From: Verrucomicrobiota bacterium
GTDB lineage: Bacteria; Verrucomicrobiota; Verrucomicrobiia; Opitutales; Opitutaceae
Assembly: GCA_023443455.1 (NCBI GenBank)
Contig: JAEZUE010000107.1
Location: 92,646-156,645, forward strand
Reading direction: 5' to 3'
DNA: 64,000 nt
Part shown: positions 52,673 to 60,824 of the stretch, in pieces
Layout of the letters: each line of letters starts with the position of its first letter
Numbering within the stretch: the first letter of the stretch is position 1
Translations under genes and position numbers: made by a program
Notes under the pieces: model-generated
The model's database searches: none
What the model saw: only the letters and a program-made list of their open reading frames with translations
What the model was told of the DNA's origin: nothing

Positions 52673-52782
52673 GGGAGAGATGGGCGAAGTATGATGGGCG
52701 ATGTGGGATGAAGGAGGAAGGTAGGGCGAGGCGTCCCCGCCGAGCCGCGGCTCACCGGGACGGTTCGCCCTTTCGACTGTAG

Positions 52783-52852
52783 GGCCTGAGCTTGCTCAGG
52801 CCGTTCTGGACGGCTCGGGCGCAGCGGCGCGGGCTCTGCTGGACAGCAGAGC
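52783..52852. repeat. Two REP-like hairpins between uxaB and uxaA
   Basis: GGCCTGAG-CTTG-CTCAGGCC at 52783-52802 and GCTCTGCT-GGAC-AGCAGAGC at 52833-52852, both perfect 8-bp stems with four-base loops. The first is preceded by TGTAG. The second recurs at 60145-60164. Confidence 0.75.
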
Positions 52853-52870
52853 GCCCCACCCTTGAATCCA

Positions 52871-54403
52871 TCAGTAGCTCGTGGACACGACATCGGCCAC
52901 GGCGGCGCGCATGCCGCGGGTGGCGATCTTGAGCAGTCCGTCGGCGACGAGGTCGGCGAAGCCGGGGATCTCGTTCAGATCCTGTCCCCAGAAATCGGCA
53001 CGGCCGAGCGTGGCGGCGGTGAGCGCGCGCAGCTGCTCCGGCGTGAGATCGGAGGCCTTGGCCCAGGCCTCGGCGAAGAACGCGAGCACGTGGGCGTCAT
53101 CCTTGATCGGGTACGGCTGGCGGTTGCGGCGGCCGCGCAGCTCGTTGGCCGAGACCGGCTCGCCGCAGTAGAACCAGATCAGCGCGGAGAGGGAGAACGA
53201 GAGCGCGGGCGGCAGTTTGCCGAAGTCCTTCTGGCAATCGAGCAGCGAGGGCAGCACGCGCACCTTCCACTTCGACACCGAGTTGAGCGAGATCGAGAGC
53301 AGCTCGTGCCGCACGAACGGATTGCAGAAGCGCTCCATGACGGAGTCGGCGTAGGCCTTGCGCTCCATCGGCGGCAGCGGCACCTGGTGCAGGATCTCGT
53401 CGAACACCGCCTTGCGGATGAATGCGCCGCAGATCGGGTCCTCGACCATCTCGCGCACGGTGTTGCAGCCGGCCTCGAAGGCCGCGAGCACGCTGGAGGT
53501 GTGGGCGCCGTTGAGCAGGCGCACCTTGCGCGTGCGGTACGGCGTCATGTCGTCGGTCCAGATGACGTTGAGGCCGGCCTGGTGGAACGGGATCTCCTCG
53601 GCCAACTGCTTCGGCCCCTCGATCACCCAGAGGTGGAAATACTCGGCGGCCACGAGCAGCTGGTCCTCGTAGCCCAGCTCGCCGGCGATGCGCGCGGCCT
53701 CGTCGCGCGGATACCCCGGGACGATGCGGTCGACGAGCGTATTGCAGAAGTGGTTGGCCATCTCGACCCACAGCACGAAGTCGGCGGGCAGCTTCCAGGC
53801 CTGTGCGTACTGCAGCACGCACCGGCGCAGGTTCTCGCCGTTGCGCTCGATCAGCTCGCAGGGGAGGAAGACGAGACCACGCGACGCGTTGCCCTGGAAC
53901 GCCTCGAAGCGCTCGAAGAGCAGCGCCGCGACCTTTGCCGGGAAGGTGTTCTGGCAGACGCCGGGCGTGTGCGGCTCCTCGGCGTAGGCGATGCCGGCCT
54001 CGGTGGTGTTCGAGACCACGAAGCGCAGGTCGGTGCCGCGGAACGCCGCCACCAGTTCCGCCCACTGATCATACGGATTCACCGCGCGATTGATCGCGGT
54101 CACGATCCGCCGCGACTCGACGACCTGGCCCCCCTCCACGCCGCGCATGAGCACGGTGTAGAGGCCGTCCTGCTCCTGGATGGCCGCGGCCATGCCCTGA
54201 CGGATCGGCTGGGCCACCAGCACGGAGCCGCCGAACAGGCCCGCACCGTTGAGCTCGTCGATCTTCCAGTCGACGAAGGCCCGGAGAAAGTTGCCCTCGC
54301 CGAACTGCACGACCCGCTCGGGCAGACGCCCGACGGGACCGCACGCGACCTTGGCGGAAGGCACACCGATAGTGCTGAGGGAGGAACGGTTGAGTCGTTT
54401 CAT
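52871..54403 (-). CDS. uxaB: Tagaturonate reductase (mannitol-dehydrogenase family)
   Basis: NAD-dependent reduction of D-tagaturonate to D-altronate, the step before UxaA. The start at 54403 (MKRLNRSSLSTIGVPSAKVA) gives 510 residues, somewhat longer than the usual 480. Nucleotide-binding and family segments: VVQFGEGNFLRAFVDWKIDE, VSNTTEAGIAYAEEP, LIERNGENLRRCVLQYAQAW and the catalytic KVRLLNGAHTSSVLAAFEAG with the lysine and N-G-x-H of this family. The C-terminal domain contains SISLNSVSKWKVRVLPSLLD. With uxaA it forms part of the galacturonate pathway; uxaC and the keto-deoxygluconate genes are absent from the window. Confidence 0.93.
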   Translation of the reverse strand: MKRLNRSSLSTIGVPSAKVACGPVGRLPERVVQFGEGNFLRAFVDWKIDELNGAGLFGGSVLVAQPIRQGMAAAIQEQDGLYTVLMRGVEGGQVVESRRIVTAINRAVNPYDQWAELVAAFRGTDLRFVVSNTTEAGIAYAEEPHTPGVCQNTFPAKVAALLFERFEAFQGNASRGLVFLPCELIERNGENLRRCVLQYAQAWKLPADFVLWVEMANHFCNTLVDRIVPGYPRDEAARIAGELGYEDQLLVAAEYFHLWVIEGPKQLAEEIPFHQAGLNVIWTDDMTPYRTRKVRLLNGAHTSSVLAAFEAGCNTVREMVEDPICGAFIRKAVFDEILHQVPLPPMERKAYADSVMERFCNPFVRHELLSISLNSVSKWKVRVLPSLLDCQKDFGKLPPALSFSLSALIWFYCGEPVSANELRGRRNRQPYPIKDDAHVLAFFAEAWAKASDLTPEQLRALTAATLGRADFWGQDLNEIPGFADLVADGLLKIATRGMRAAVADVVSTSY

Positions 54404-54589
54404 GGACAAATCCCGCCAAGCAGGAACGACCGCTCCCGCGCCTGTCGAGAGCAAGCCGCAGCGCGCGCCGAGAACGCGCCCATCATTGTTGAGCAGCGCG
54501 AAGTGGCATGAGAACGCCTCATTCGGCGCGCCGTGCGCCCACGCACCGCGAAACCTTGCGCCAGGGCGCCGGCGGCATCTGATCACGCC

Positions 54590-55276
54590 ATGGACGACAC
54601 CCCGGCAGAATCACCTTCGGCCGCACCGCTGCAGCCGCCGCTCTCCCCGCTCGAAGCGCGCGTGCTCGGGTGCCTGCTCGAGAAGCAGGTCACCACCCCC
54701 GATCTCTACCCGCTCACGCTCAACGCGCTCGTCGCCGCCTGCAACCAGCGCAGCAACCGCGACCCGATCCTCGCCGTCGGCCCGCCCGAGGTCGAGGCCG
54801 CGCTCGCGGGGCTGCGTAACCGAAAACTGGCCACCGTCTTCGCCGGAGCCGCCGCCCGCGGCGCCAAGCACAAGCACACGCTCGACCTGGTCTTCCCGCT
54901 CGAGCCCGCCGCCCGCGCCCTGCTCACCGAACTGCTCCTGCGCGGCCCCCAGACCGCCGCCGCGCTGCGCAGCAACGCCGCCCGACTCGGCGCACTGCCC
55001 GACGCCGCCGAGATCGAGCTGACCCTGGCCGAACTCGCCCGCCGCCCCTCCGGCGGACTCGTCGGGCTGCTGCCCCGGCAACCCGGCCAGAAGGAAGCCC
55101 GTTGGGCCCAACGCCTCGCCGAGGAAGCCGCCCCCGCCGAGAGCGCCCCGGCGCCGTTGACCGTCGCCCTCGCCCTGCCGCCCGAGGTCGAGCAACGCCT
55201 CGCCGCCCTGGAGACCGAGGTCGCCGGCCTGCGGGCCGAACTCGCCGCCCTGCGCCACGCCCTCGGCGAGGGGTGA
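54590..55276 (+). CDS. YceH-like (DUF480) winged-helix protein
   Basis: A 228-residue protein of the DUF480 family. The opening LSPLEARVLGCLLEKQVTTP, then DLYPLTLNALVAACNQRSNR with DPILAV is the first winged helix and is diagnostic; the second (LLLRGPQTAAALRSNAARLG) and PSGGLVGLLPRQPGQKEARW follow. The C-terminal 30 residues are a coiled coil (VEQRLAALETEVAGLRAELA). The start at 54590 is preferred over an upstream in-frame ATG at 54533. The function is not established. It is divergent from uxaB across 186 bp. Confidence 0.9.
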   Translation: MDDTPAESPSAAPLQPPLSPLEARVLGCLLEKQVTTPDLYPLTLNALVAACNQRSNRDPILAVGPPEVEAALAGLRNRKLATVFAGAAARGAKHKHTLDLVFPLEPAARALLTELLLRGPQTAAALRSNAARLGALPDAAEIELTLAELARRPSGGLVGLLPRQPGQKEARWAQRLAEEAAPAESAPAPLTVALALPPEVEQRLAALETEVAGLRAELAALRHALGEG

Positions 55277-55324
55277 CACCCCGCGCCGCCCGCCCCCGCG
55301 GCCCGGCAACAGATTCCGGTTGAT

Positions 55325-55362
55325 TTGGACGCTCGTCCTATTCCATTTGGACATTCGTCCAA
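55325..55362 (+). promoter_or_regulatory. Tandem TetR-type operators upstream of the peroxiredoxin-tetR pair
   Basis: Two inverted repeats with the same half-sites: TTGGAC-GCTC-GTCCTA at 55325-55340 and TTGGAC-ATTC-GTCCAA at 55347-55362, the centres 22 bp apart, about two helical turns. The second ends 14 bp before the ATG at 55377. They are the likely binding sites of the TetR-family product encoded by the second gene, giving autoregulation. Confidence 0.78.
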
Positions 55363-55376
55363 TCCAGAAAACAACC

Positions 55377-55931
55377 ATGCGTCTCACCCCCGGCACCGCC
55401 GCCCCCGCCCTGCAGGCAACCAGCCACCTCGGAGAACCCGTCGACCTCGCGGAGTTGCGGGGCCGGCCGGTCCTCCTGTCGTTCTACCGCTACGCCTCCT
55501 GCCCGGTCTGCAACCTGCGCGTCCGCGCGATCATCCGCGCCCTGCCGGGCCTGCCGGCTTCCGGCCTCGGGATCATCGCCGTGTTCCAGTCGCCGCCGGC
55601 GACGGTCGCGAAGTATGTGGGCCGCCAAGACGCCCCGTTCCCGATCGTCTCCGACCCCGCACTGCGCCACTACCGCGCCTTCGGGGTGGAGACACGGTGG
55701 GGCGGCCTGTTCTCCCGACGCGCGTTGGCGGCGGTGGTGCGGGCCCTGCGCCGCGGCTTCAGCCCGGGCCGGATCGACGGGCCCGTGCAACGTGTGCCGG
55801 CCGACTTCCTCATCGCCCCCGACGGGCGGATCGCGGTCGCCCACTACGGCAAGGACATTGACGACCATCTTCCGCTCGAGACTGTCGAGGCGTGGCTCCA
55901 TCGAATCCAGCCCGCTCCCACCCTCCCGTGA
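55377..55931 (+). CDS. AhpC/TSA (peroxiredoxin-like) thioredoxin-fold protein
   Basis: A 184-residue thioredoxin-fold protein. LTPGTAAPALQATSHLGEPV then LAELRGRPVLLSFYRYASCP is the beginning of the AhpC/TSA fold, and the CPVC at about residues 39-42 provides a redox pair where peroxiredoxins usually have one conserved cysteine. The segment FPIVSDPALRHYRAFGVETR is typical of peroxiredoxin-like family proteins, as is VPADFLIAPDGRIAVAHYGK. The ATG at 55377 follows the two operators directly. It is translationally coupled to the TetR gene (GTGA overlap). Confidence 0.9.
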   Translation: MRLTPGTAAPALQATSHLGEPVDLAELRGRPVLLSFYRYASCPVCNLRVRAIIRALPGLPASGLGIIAVFQSPPATVAKYVGRQDAPFPIVSDPALRHYRAFGVETRWGGLFSRRALAAVVRALRRGFSPGRIDGPVQRVPADFLIAPDGRIAVAHYGKDIDDHLPLETVEAWLHRIQPAPTLP

Positions 55932-56494
55932 ATGCCGGCGGCACCCGCGAACGCATCCTCCGGACGGCCCTCGACCTCTTCGCCTCCCGGGGCTACTCCG
56001 CAACTTCGGTCGCCGACATCGCCGCGGGCGCCGACCTGCTCAAGGGCAACCTCTCCTACCATTTCCGGACCAAGGCCGACGTGCTCGAAGCCGTCACCGA
56101 GCTTCGCACCGAGGAGCTCTTCGCCCAGCTCAACCGGCGGCTGCGCCCGGACATGGGGCCCATCGAGCGGATACACGCCTTCCTCGACGGGTTTTGCGAC
56201 AGCGCCGCGCCGCTCGCCCGCCACGGCTGCCCGGTGGGTTCGCTCTGCAGCGAACTCGGCCGCGCGCAGCCCGAACTCCGGCCATATGCCTCGCGAATCC
56301 TCCTCTCGCTCGCCCAGTGGCTCGAGCAGCAGTTTGCCCAGGTCGCCCCCGCCGGCGAAGCCCGCGATCGCGCCGAGCACCTGCTCGCCCTCTGCCAAGG
56401 CGCCGCGGTGCTCGCCCATGCCTATGCGGATCCGGCAGTCGTGACCCGCCAGGCGGCGAGTGCCCGCGCCTGGCTCGAAACCCTCGGGCGCTGA
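55928..56494 (+). CDS. TetR-family transcriptional regulator
   Basis: The GTG at 55928 overlaps the preceding stop (GTGA) and gives 188 residues; a GTG at 55892 would add 12 residues. The DNA-binding domain is TRERILRTALDLFASRGYSA, then TSVADIAAGADLLKGNLSYHFRTKADVL, the standard TetR helix-turn-helix. The ligand domain (from about residue 70) is of the TetR_C type with GCPVGSLCSELGRAQPELRP; the CPVGS-L-C-S-E-L pattern is common in the subgroup that senses small electrophiles or aromatic compounds. It probably represses its own operon through the tandem TTGGAC operators. Confidence 0.94.
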   Translation: MNAGGTRERILRTALDLFASRGYSATSVADIAAGADLLKGNLSYHFRTKADVLEAVTELRTEELFAQLNRRLRPDMGPIERIHAFLDGFCDSAAPLARHGCPVGSLCSELGRAQPELRPYASRILLSLAQWLEQQFAQVAPAGEARDRAEHLLALCQGAAVLAHAYADPAVVTRQAASARAWLETLGR

Positions 56495-56621
56495 TCGCCG
56501 CCTCCCGGTCCGATCGACCCCGCGCCGATGCTCCGGCCAGGACCGCGCCACCGCCCACTCCAAATCGGATGCTGACATCGTGGGCGGGCCCACGAGCCTC
56601 TCGCGCCTCCGCCGCCACATC

Positions 56622-57161
56622 GTGAAGAAACCACCCACCCGCACCGCTCCGCTCGTCCCGCCGTCGTGGGTGATTCGTCGCGACCGGTCGACCATCCATG
56701 GCCACGGCGTCTATGCCCGCGTGGCGATTCCGGCCGGCTATGCGATCATCGAGTACCGCGGCGAAAAAATCACGAAGGCCGAGAGCGCCCGCCGCGAGGC
56801 CCGACGCCTCGACCGCGTCCGCCGCGGGCACGACTGCAGCACGATGACCTTCCGGCTGAACCGGCGCCACGACATCGACCCGCGCCGCCACGGGAACATG
56901 AGCCGGTACATCAACCACTCCTGCGCGCCCAACTGCCGGGCGGAGAAACGGCGCGGCCGTATCTGGATCGTCACGCTGCGCGACATCGCCGAGGGCGAGG
57001 AGATCAGTTTCGACTACGGCTTCCGCTACCGGCACTGGGCCGCGAATCCCTGCCGCTGCGGCGCGCCGGAATGCCCCGGCTACATCGTCGAGAAGAGCCA
57101 GCGTTGGCGCCTGCGCCGGACGCTCCGGACGAGCGCCCCACCCGCTGGAGCCGCGACGTAG
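56622..57161 (+). CDS. SET-domain protein lysine methyltransferase
   Basis: A SET domain of eukaryotic type. SWVIRRDRSTIHGHGVYARV, then AIPAGYAIIEYRGEKITKAE is the N-terminal part; the catalytic core has MSRYINHSCAPNCRAEK (N-H-S-C-x-P-N, binding S-adenosylmethionine) and EGEEISFDYGFRYR (the E-E-I-x-x-D-Y motif). The post-SET zinc cysteines are present in NPCRCGAPECPGYI. The start is uncertain: GTG at 56622 gives 179 residues, and the frame is open further upstream. Bacterial SET proteins act on ribosomal, histone-like or host proteins; the substrate here is unknown. The C-terminal tail is basic (QRWRLRRTLRTSAPPAG). Confidence 0.9.
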   Translation: MKKPPTRTAPLVPPSWVIRRDRSTIHGHGVYARVAIPAGYAIIEYRGEKITKAESARREARRLDRVRRGHDCSTMTFRLNRRHDIDPRRHGNMSRYINHSCAPNCRAEKRRGRIWIVTLRDIAEGEEISFDYGFRYRHWAANPCRCGAPECPGYIVEKSQRWRLRRTLRTSAPPAGAAT

Positions 57162-57399
57162 GGCACGAGAGCGGGTGGCGGTCCCCGTTTCACCCAAACA
57201 GGTGATAGCACCGCCCTCCCCGGTTGGACTAGACTGCGAGCGTCCCCAACGGCGGCGCGAGCCGCCCCAACCCCTGACCCATTCTCCTTTCGCCGCCCCG
57301 TCGCGGGAACGAGACACCCTGTCCTCTTCTCCGACGCGCTCCGTTGGCCGGACTTCCCGAATCAGGCATCACCGACAACCCCGCCCCCCCGCACTACCT

Positions 57400-60096
57400 A
57401 TGTCACCCCGACAACGCACGACCACCCCGCGCCGCGGATCCACCGGCAGCCACCCCCGGAGCGTTTCCGGAATGCTCGCCGTCGCCGCGCTGCTCGCTTC
57501 CACCACCTCGCCTTTGCGGGCCCAGGAAGCCGCCGAACCCACCGCCCCGGAAACGACCGAAGAGGAGGTCACCGTGCTCTCGCCCTTCGAGGTCCACGCC
57601 GACAAGGACCGGGGCTACGCGGCGACCTCGTCGCTCGCCGGCTCCCGCCTCAACACCGAGCTGCGCGACATCGCCGCCTCCGTGTAGGCCATCACGTCGG
57701 AGTTCGTCAAGGACACCGGCGCGACCAACCTCCAGAAGCTTCTCGTCTACACCACCAACACCGAGATCGCGGGCGTGGGCGGCAACTTCTTCGGCGGCGA
57801 CGCCTGGAGCAACAGCCACACCCGCAACATGCTCGTCGAGCCCCATCGCTCCACGCGTATCCGCGGTCTCAACGATGCCGACCTCACCCGCGAGTATTTC
57901 CCCTCCGACGTGCCGATGGACTGGTACAACATGTCCCGGGCGGACATCAGCCGCGGTTCGAATTCGATCCTGTTCGGTCTCGGCAGCCCGGCGGGCCTGA
58001 TCAACAACACCCTCAAGACTCCGAACATGGCGAAGAACGCCTATGCGTTGGAGCTGCAGGTGGGCAGCTACGGGACGTTCCGGCGCATGCTCGATCTCGA
58101 CCAGACGATCATCCCCGGCCAGCTCGCCCTGCGCGTGGTCGCGTTGGACGACGACGCGCGTTTCCGGCAGGACTTCACCTTCAACCGCGACAAGCGCCTC
58201 TACACCGCGCTGCGCTGGCAACCCAAGATCGCGCGGGGCATCTACACGCAGATCGACGCCAAGGCCGAGTGGGGCAACATCAACGCCAACCGGCCCGTCG
58301 CCGGCACGCCCTCCGACTTCCTCTCGAGCTGGTTCGGCGGCGCCAACCGCCTCGAGATTCCCAACGACGAATACTGGACCGCGCCGGGCTTCGTCGAGGA
58401 CCTCTACGCCTCGCAGACGATCGGCGGGCAGCTCTGGGACAACCATCCCGTCTCCTTCTTCGGCGACGTCGGCAGCGGGGCGGTCGGCATGACCGACGCG
58501 GTCGACGCCATGCTCCTGCGCGGCAACCACAACGTGAACGGCGGAGGCTGGGGCAGCTGGGTCGGCCTGATCAACCCGAACTGGGTCGGGCATGCGGCCA
58601 ACCCCAAGAACTCCGCGGCCTACTACGCCGACAACGCGACCGTCGCCCCGATCCTCGCCGCCTACGAGCAGAGCACCGGCAGGACCTTCCGCGGCTTCGG
58701 CAACGGCATGTGGCCCGTGCAGATGATCGTCGACGGCCCGCTCGCGGAGCTGATGCACAACCAGAACCTGATCGGACCGAACAAGAGCGAGTTCAACAAC
58801 TTCCGGAACATCAACCTCGCGTTCACCCAGTCCTATCTCGACGGCCGCCTGGGCCTCAACTTCGCCTTCGACAAGCAGCACTACAGCTCCGGCTACACCA
58901 ACCTCATGGAGGGGCTGTGGGGCATGAACATGATCTCCGTCGACGTGAACCGTACCCTGCGCGGCACCACGACGCCGAACCCGAACTTCGGCCGGCCGTT
59001 CACCATCGGCGAGGGCCGCGGCGGCATCTACGAGAAGGACCGCGAAAACTGGCGCGCCACCGTCTTCGGCGTCCTCAAGGCGACCGATTTCCTCAGGAAG
59101 AGCTGGCTCACCGACATCCTCGGCGAACACACGTTCACCGGCGTCAGGGCCTCCCAACACTTCGAGAACTTCGACCGCTCCTACGCGCTCTACCGCTGGG
59201 ACCAGGACTACCTGTCGGTGGTCGACGGCCGCACGAGCGCGAACCCGGCCTACGCGACCTGGCGCGGTATCCATTATCTCGGCGACAGCATCCTCGACAC
59301 CGCCTCGATGGACGCCGTCACCGGCGTGACCGGCGTGCGTACCCGCCAAATCCCCACCGCCACCCAGTCGGTCTGGCACGACAACCAGGGCACCTGGACG
59401 ACGGGGAACTTCTCGCTCTTGAGCGCGGAGGACAGCATCGACCGGCTCTACGACGGCGTCGGCCAGGGCTACGACGACACCCAGTCCAAGGTCTTCGTCT
59501 GGCAGGGCAAGATGCTGAACAACGTGCTCGTGCCGATCTTCGGCTGGCGCGAAGACAGCTACACCCGCTGGAACAAACCGTCGGCGCCGGCCCGCGACGC
59601 GACCTACAACTTCGTGCTGCCCGACGTCGTGTTGATGGATCTGCGCATGCCCGGCATCGGCGGGGTGGAGGCGATTCTGGCGATCCGCAACAAGCACCCC
59701 GAGGCCCGCGTGATCGTGCTTTCAACGTACGACACCGACGAGGACATCCACCGAGCGCTCCAGTCGGGCGCGAAATCGTACCTTCTGAAGGACATGCCCA
59801 TCGAGGAGATCGCCAGCACGATCCGCTCGGTCTTCGAGGGCGACGCCTCCCTCCCCCGCTCGGTGGCGGAGCGCCTCACCGAGCGGGCGTTGCGCCAACA
59901 ACTCACCGAGCGCGAACGCGACGTGCTCGAGGCGCTGATCAAGGGCCGCAGCAACAAGGAGATTTCGGCGAGCCTGTGCATCAGCGAGGACACGGTGAAG
60001 TCGCACCTCAAGACGCTCTTCGCGAAACTCCGCGTGCGCGACCGCACCGGCGCCGCCGTCGAGGCCATCCGCCACGGCATCGTCCATCTGAAATAG
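57400..60096 (+). pseudogene. TonB-dependent receptor remnant, with amber stop, fused to C-terminal part of a NarL-type regulator
   Basis: The frame starts at 57400 with a signal peptide (SGMLAVAALLASTTSPLRAQ), then the pre-plug motif EEVTVLSPFEVHADKDRGYA and the plug. A TAG at 57685-57687 interrupts it, where a glutamine CAG would be expected (SV-stop-AITSEFVKDTGATN); the same frame then continues for another 802 codons. Plug and barrel are recognisable (IRGLNDADLTREYFPSDVPM, SRGSNSILFGLGSPAGLINN). At about 59617-59625 the receptor stops in mid-barrel and joins in frame to PDVVLMDLRMPGIGGVEAIL, the receiver of a NarL/FixJ regulator without its first ~50 residues, ending in its LuxR-type helix-turn-helix (LTERERDVLEALIKGRSNKE). 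The receptor lacks its C-terminal strands and the regulator its N-terminus, so a deletion is the simplest explanation. Confidence 0.88.
59617..60096 (+). other. Truncated NarL/FixJ-type response regulator moiety
   Basis: The part of the fused frame that comes from a response regulator. It keeps the phosphoacceptor aspartate in LMDLRMPGIGG, the S/T region IVLSTYDTDEDIHRALQSGA, the lysine in KSYLLKDMP, and an intact LuxR-type helix-turn-helix (TERERDVLEALIKGRSNKEI, then SEDTVKSHLKTLFAKLRVRD). The first strand and acidic pocket of the receiver are missing, so phosphorylation would not work. Met codons inside this part could restart translation of the DNA-binding domain, but nothing shows that this occurs. 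Confidence 0.82.
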
Positions 60097-60824
60097 ACCT
60101 CGATTCCGCAGTTCGGCTTGGCCCGGGGATTTCACAGCGTAGCGGCTCTGCTGTGCAGCAGAGCAAGGCCGTCGACGGGGCGTGGGGCGCGCCACGGCGC
60201 TCCGCGGCACCTCGCACTCGAGGTGTGAAAGGCTCGGTTTAGCCGCAAAGATCGCAAGGAGCACAAGGAGCGGGCCGTCCAAGAGTATGAGCACCACTGG
60301 ATCGCGCACCTGCCGGGTGAAGCCCCCAATGTCTGTGCCTCAATGAATTCGCTCTCTGTGGTCCTTGCACTGCGATCCCTCGAAACCCTCCCGTTTCTGC
60401 ACGATTCTCCTGGCTCACAGCCCCCAGCCGAATTGCCACCAAGAGGCACGAGAATCCACGAAAACGATCCGGTCTTTTTGTGCATTTTTGTGCCTTTTCG
60501 TGGCCACAATCGGGTTTGGTTACGGCTCCGCTGCGCAAGGTTCTTTGCGGCTCAATCGTTCAACGTCTTCTCCGAACTCTCTGTGTCCTCATGCCGTGCC
60601 TCCGAGCCCTCTGTGTCCAGCCACTGAATTTGGCATGAACGAGGCGGCCGGCCCGCCGACGCTTGGCTGAAGGCCGCGTTTCACCCGTTCGGGCGATGGG
60701 AAAAGCACCGGGCGGCTGCTAGGCTGGACCGTGCCACCAACCGTGGCGGCCTTCGACGTGCCCTTCGGCGTCGTACTCCACCCCGCCCGCAAGCGCGACA
60801 CCCCAACCTCATCCCCTCTTTCCC
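60097..60824. other. Repeat-rich intergenic island upstream of the galactosidase
   Basis: A 728-base region with no gene I can support. It includes the hairpin GCTCTGCT-GTGC-AGCAGAGC (60145-60164), a purine-rich stretch with repeated GCAAGGAGC/GCACAAGGAG units (about 60241-60275), a lower-GC stretch with TTTTTGTGC repeated (about 60475-60500), and the left arm of the ~70-bp inverted repeat at 60567-60634. It must also hold the galactosidase promoter. Confidence 0.7.
60567..60634 (-). repeat. Left arm of inverted repeat flanking the galactosidase gene
   Basis: Read on the minus strand this contains AAATTCAGTGGCTGGACACA, then GAGGGCTCGGAGGCA and GGACACAGAGAGTTCGGAGA. The same order of blocks occurs on the plus strand at 63815-63891, so the two copies form an imperfect inverted repeat about 3.2 kb apart. 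Confidence 0.75.

Noticed and set aside
59617..60096. The regulator moiety as an independent intact response regulator gene
   Set aside because: The frame is continuous with the receptor and the first strand and acidic pocket of the receiver domain are absent, so it cannot be a complete regulator.
60241..60500. A small gene (for example a GxxExxY-type protein) in the purine-rich island
   Set aside because: The wording of the repeats resembles sequence I associate with such loci, but no frame shows the G-x-x-E-x-x-Y pattern or any conserved block.
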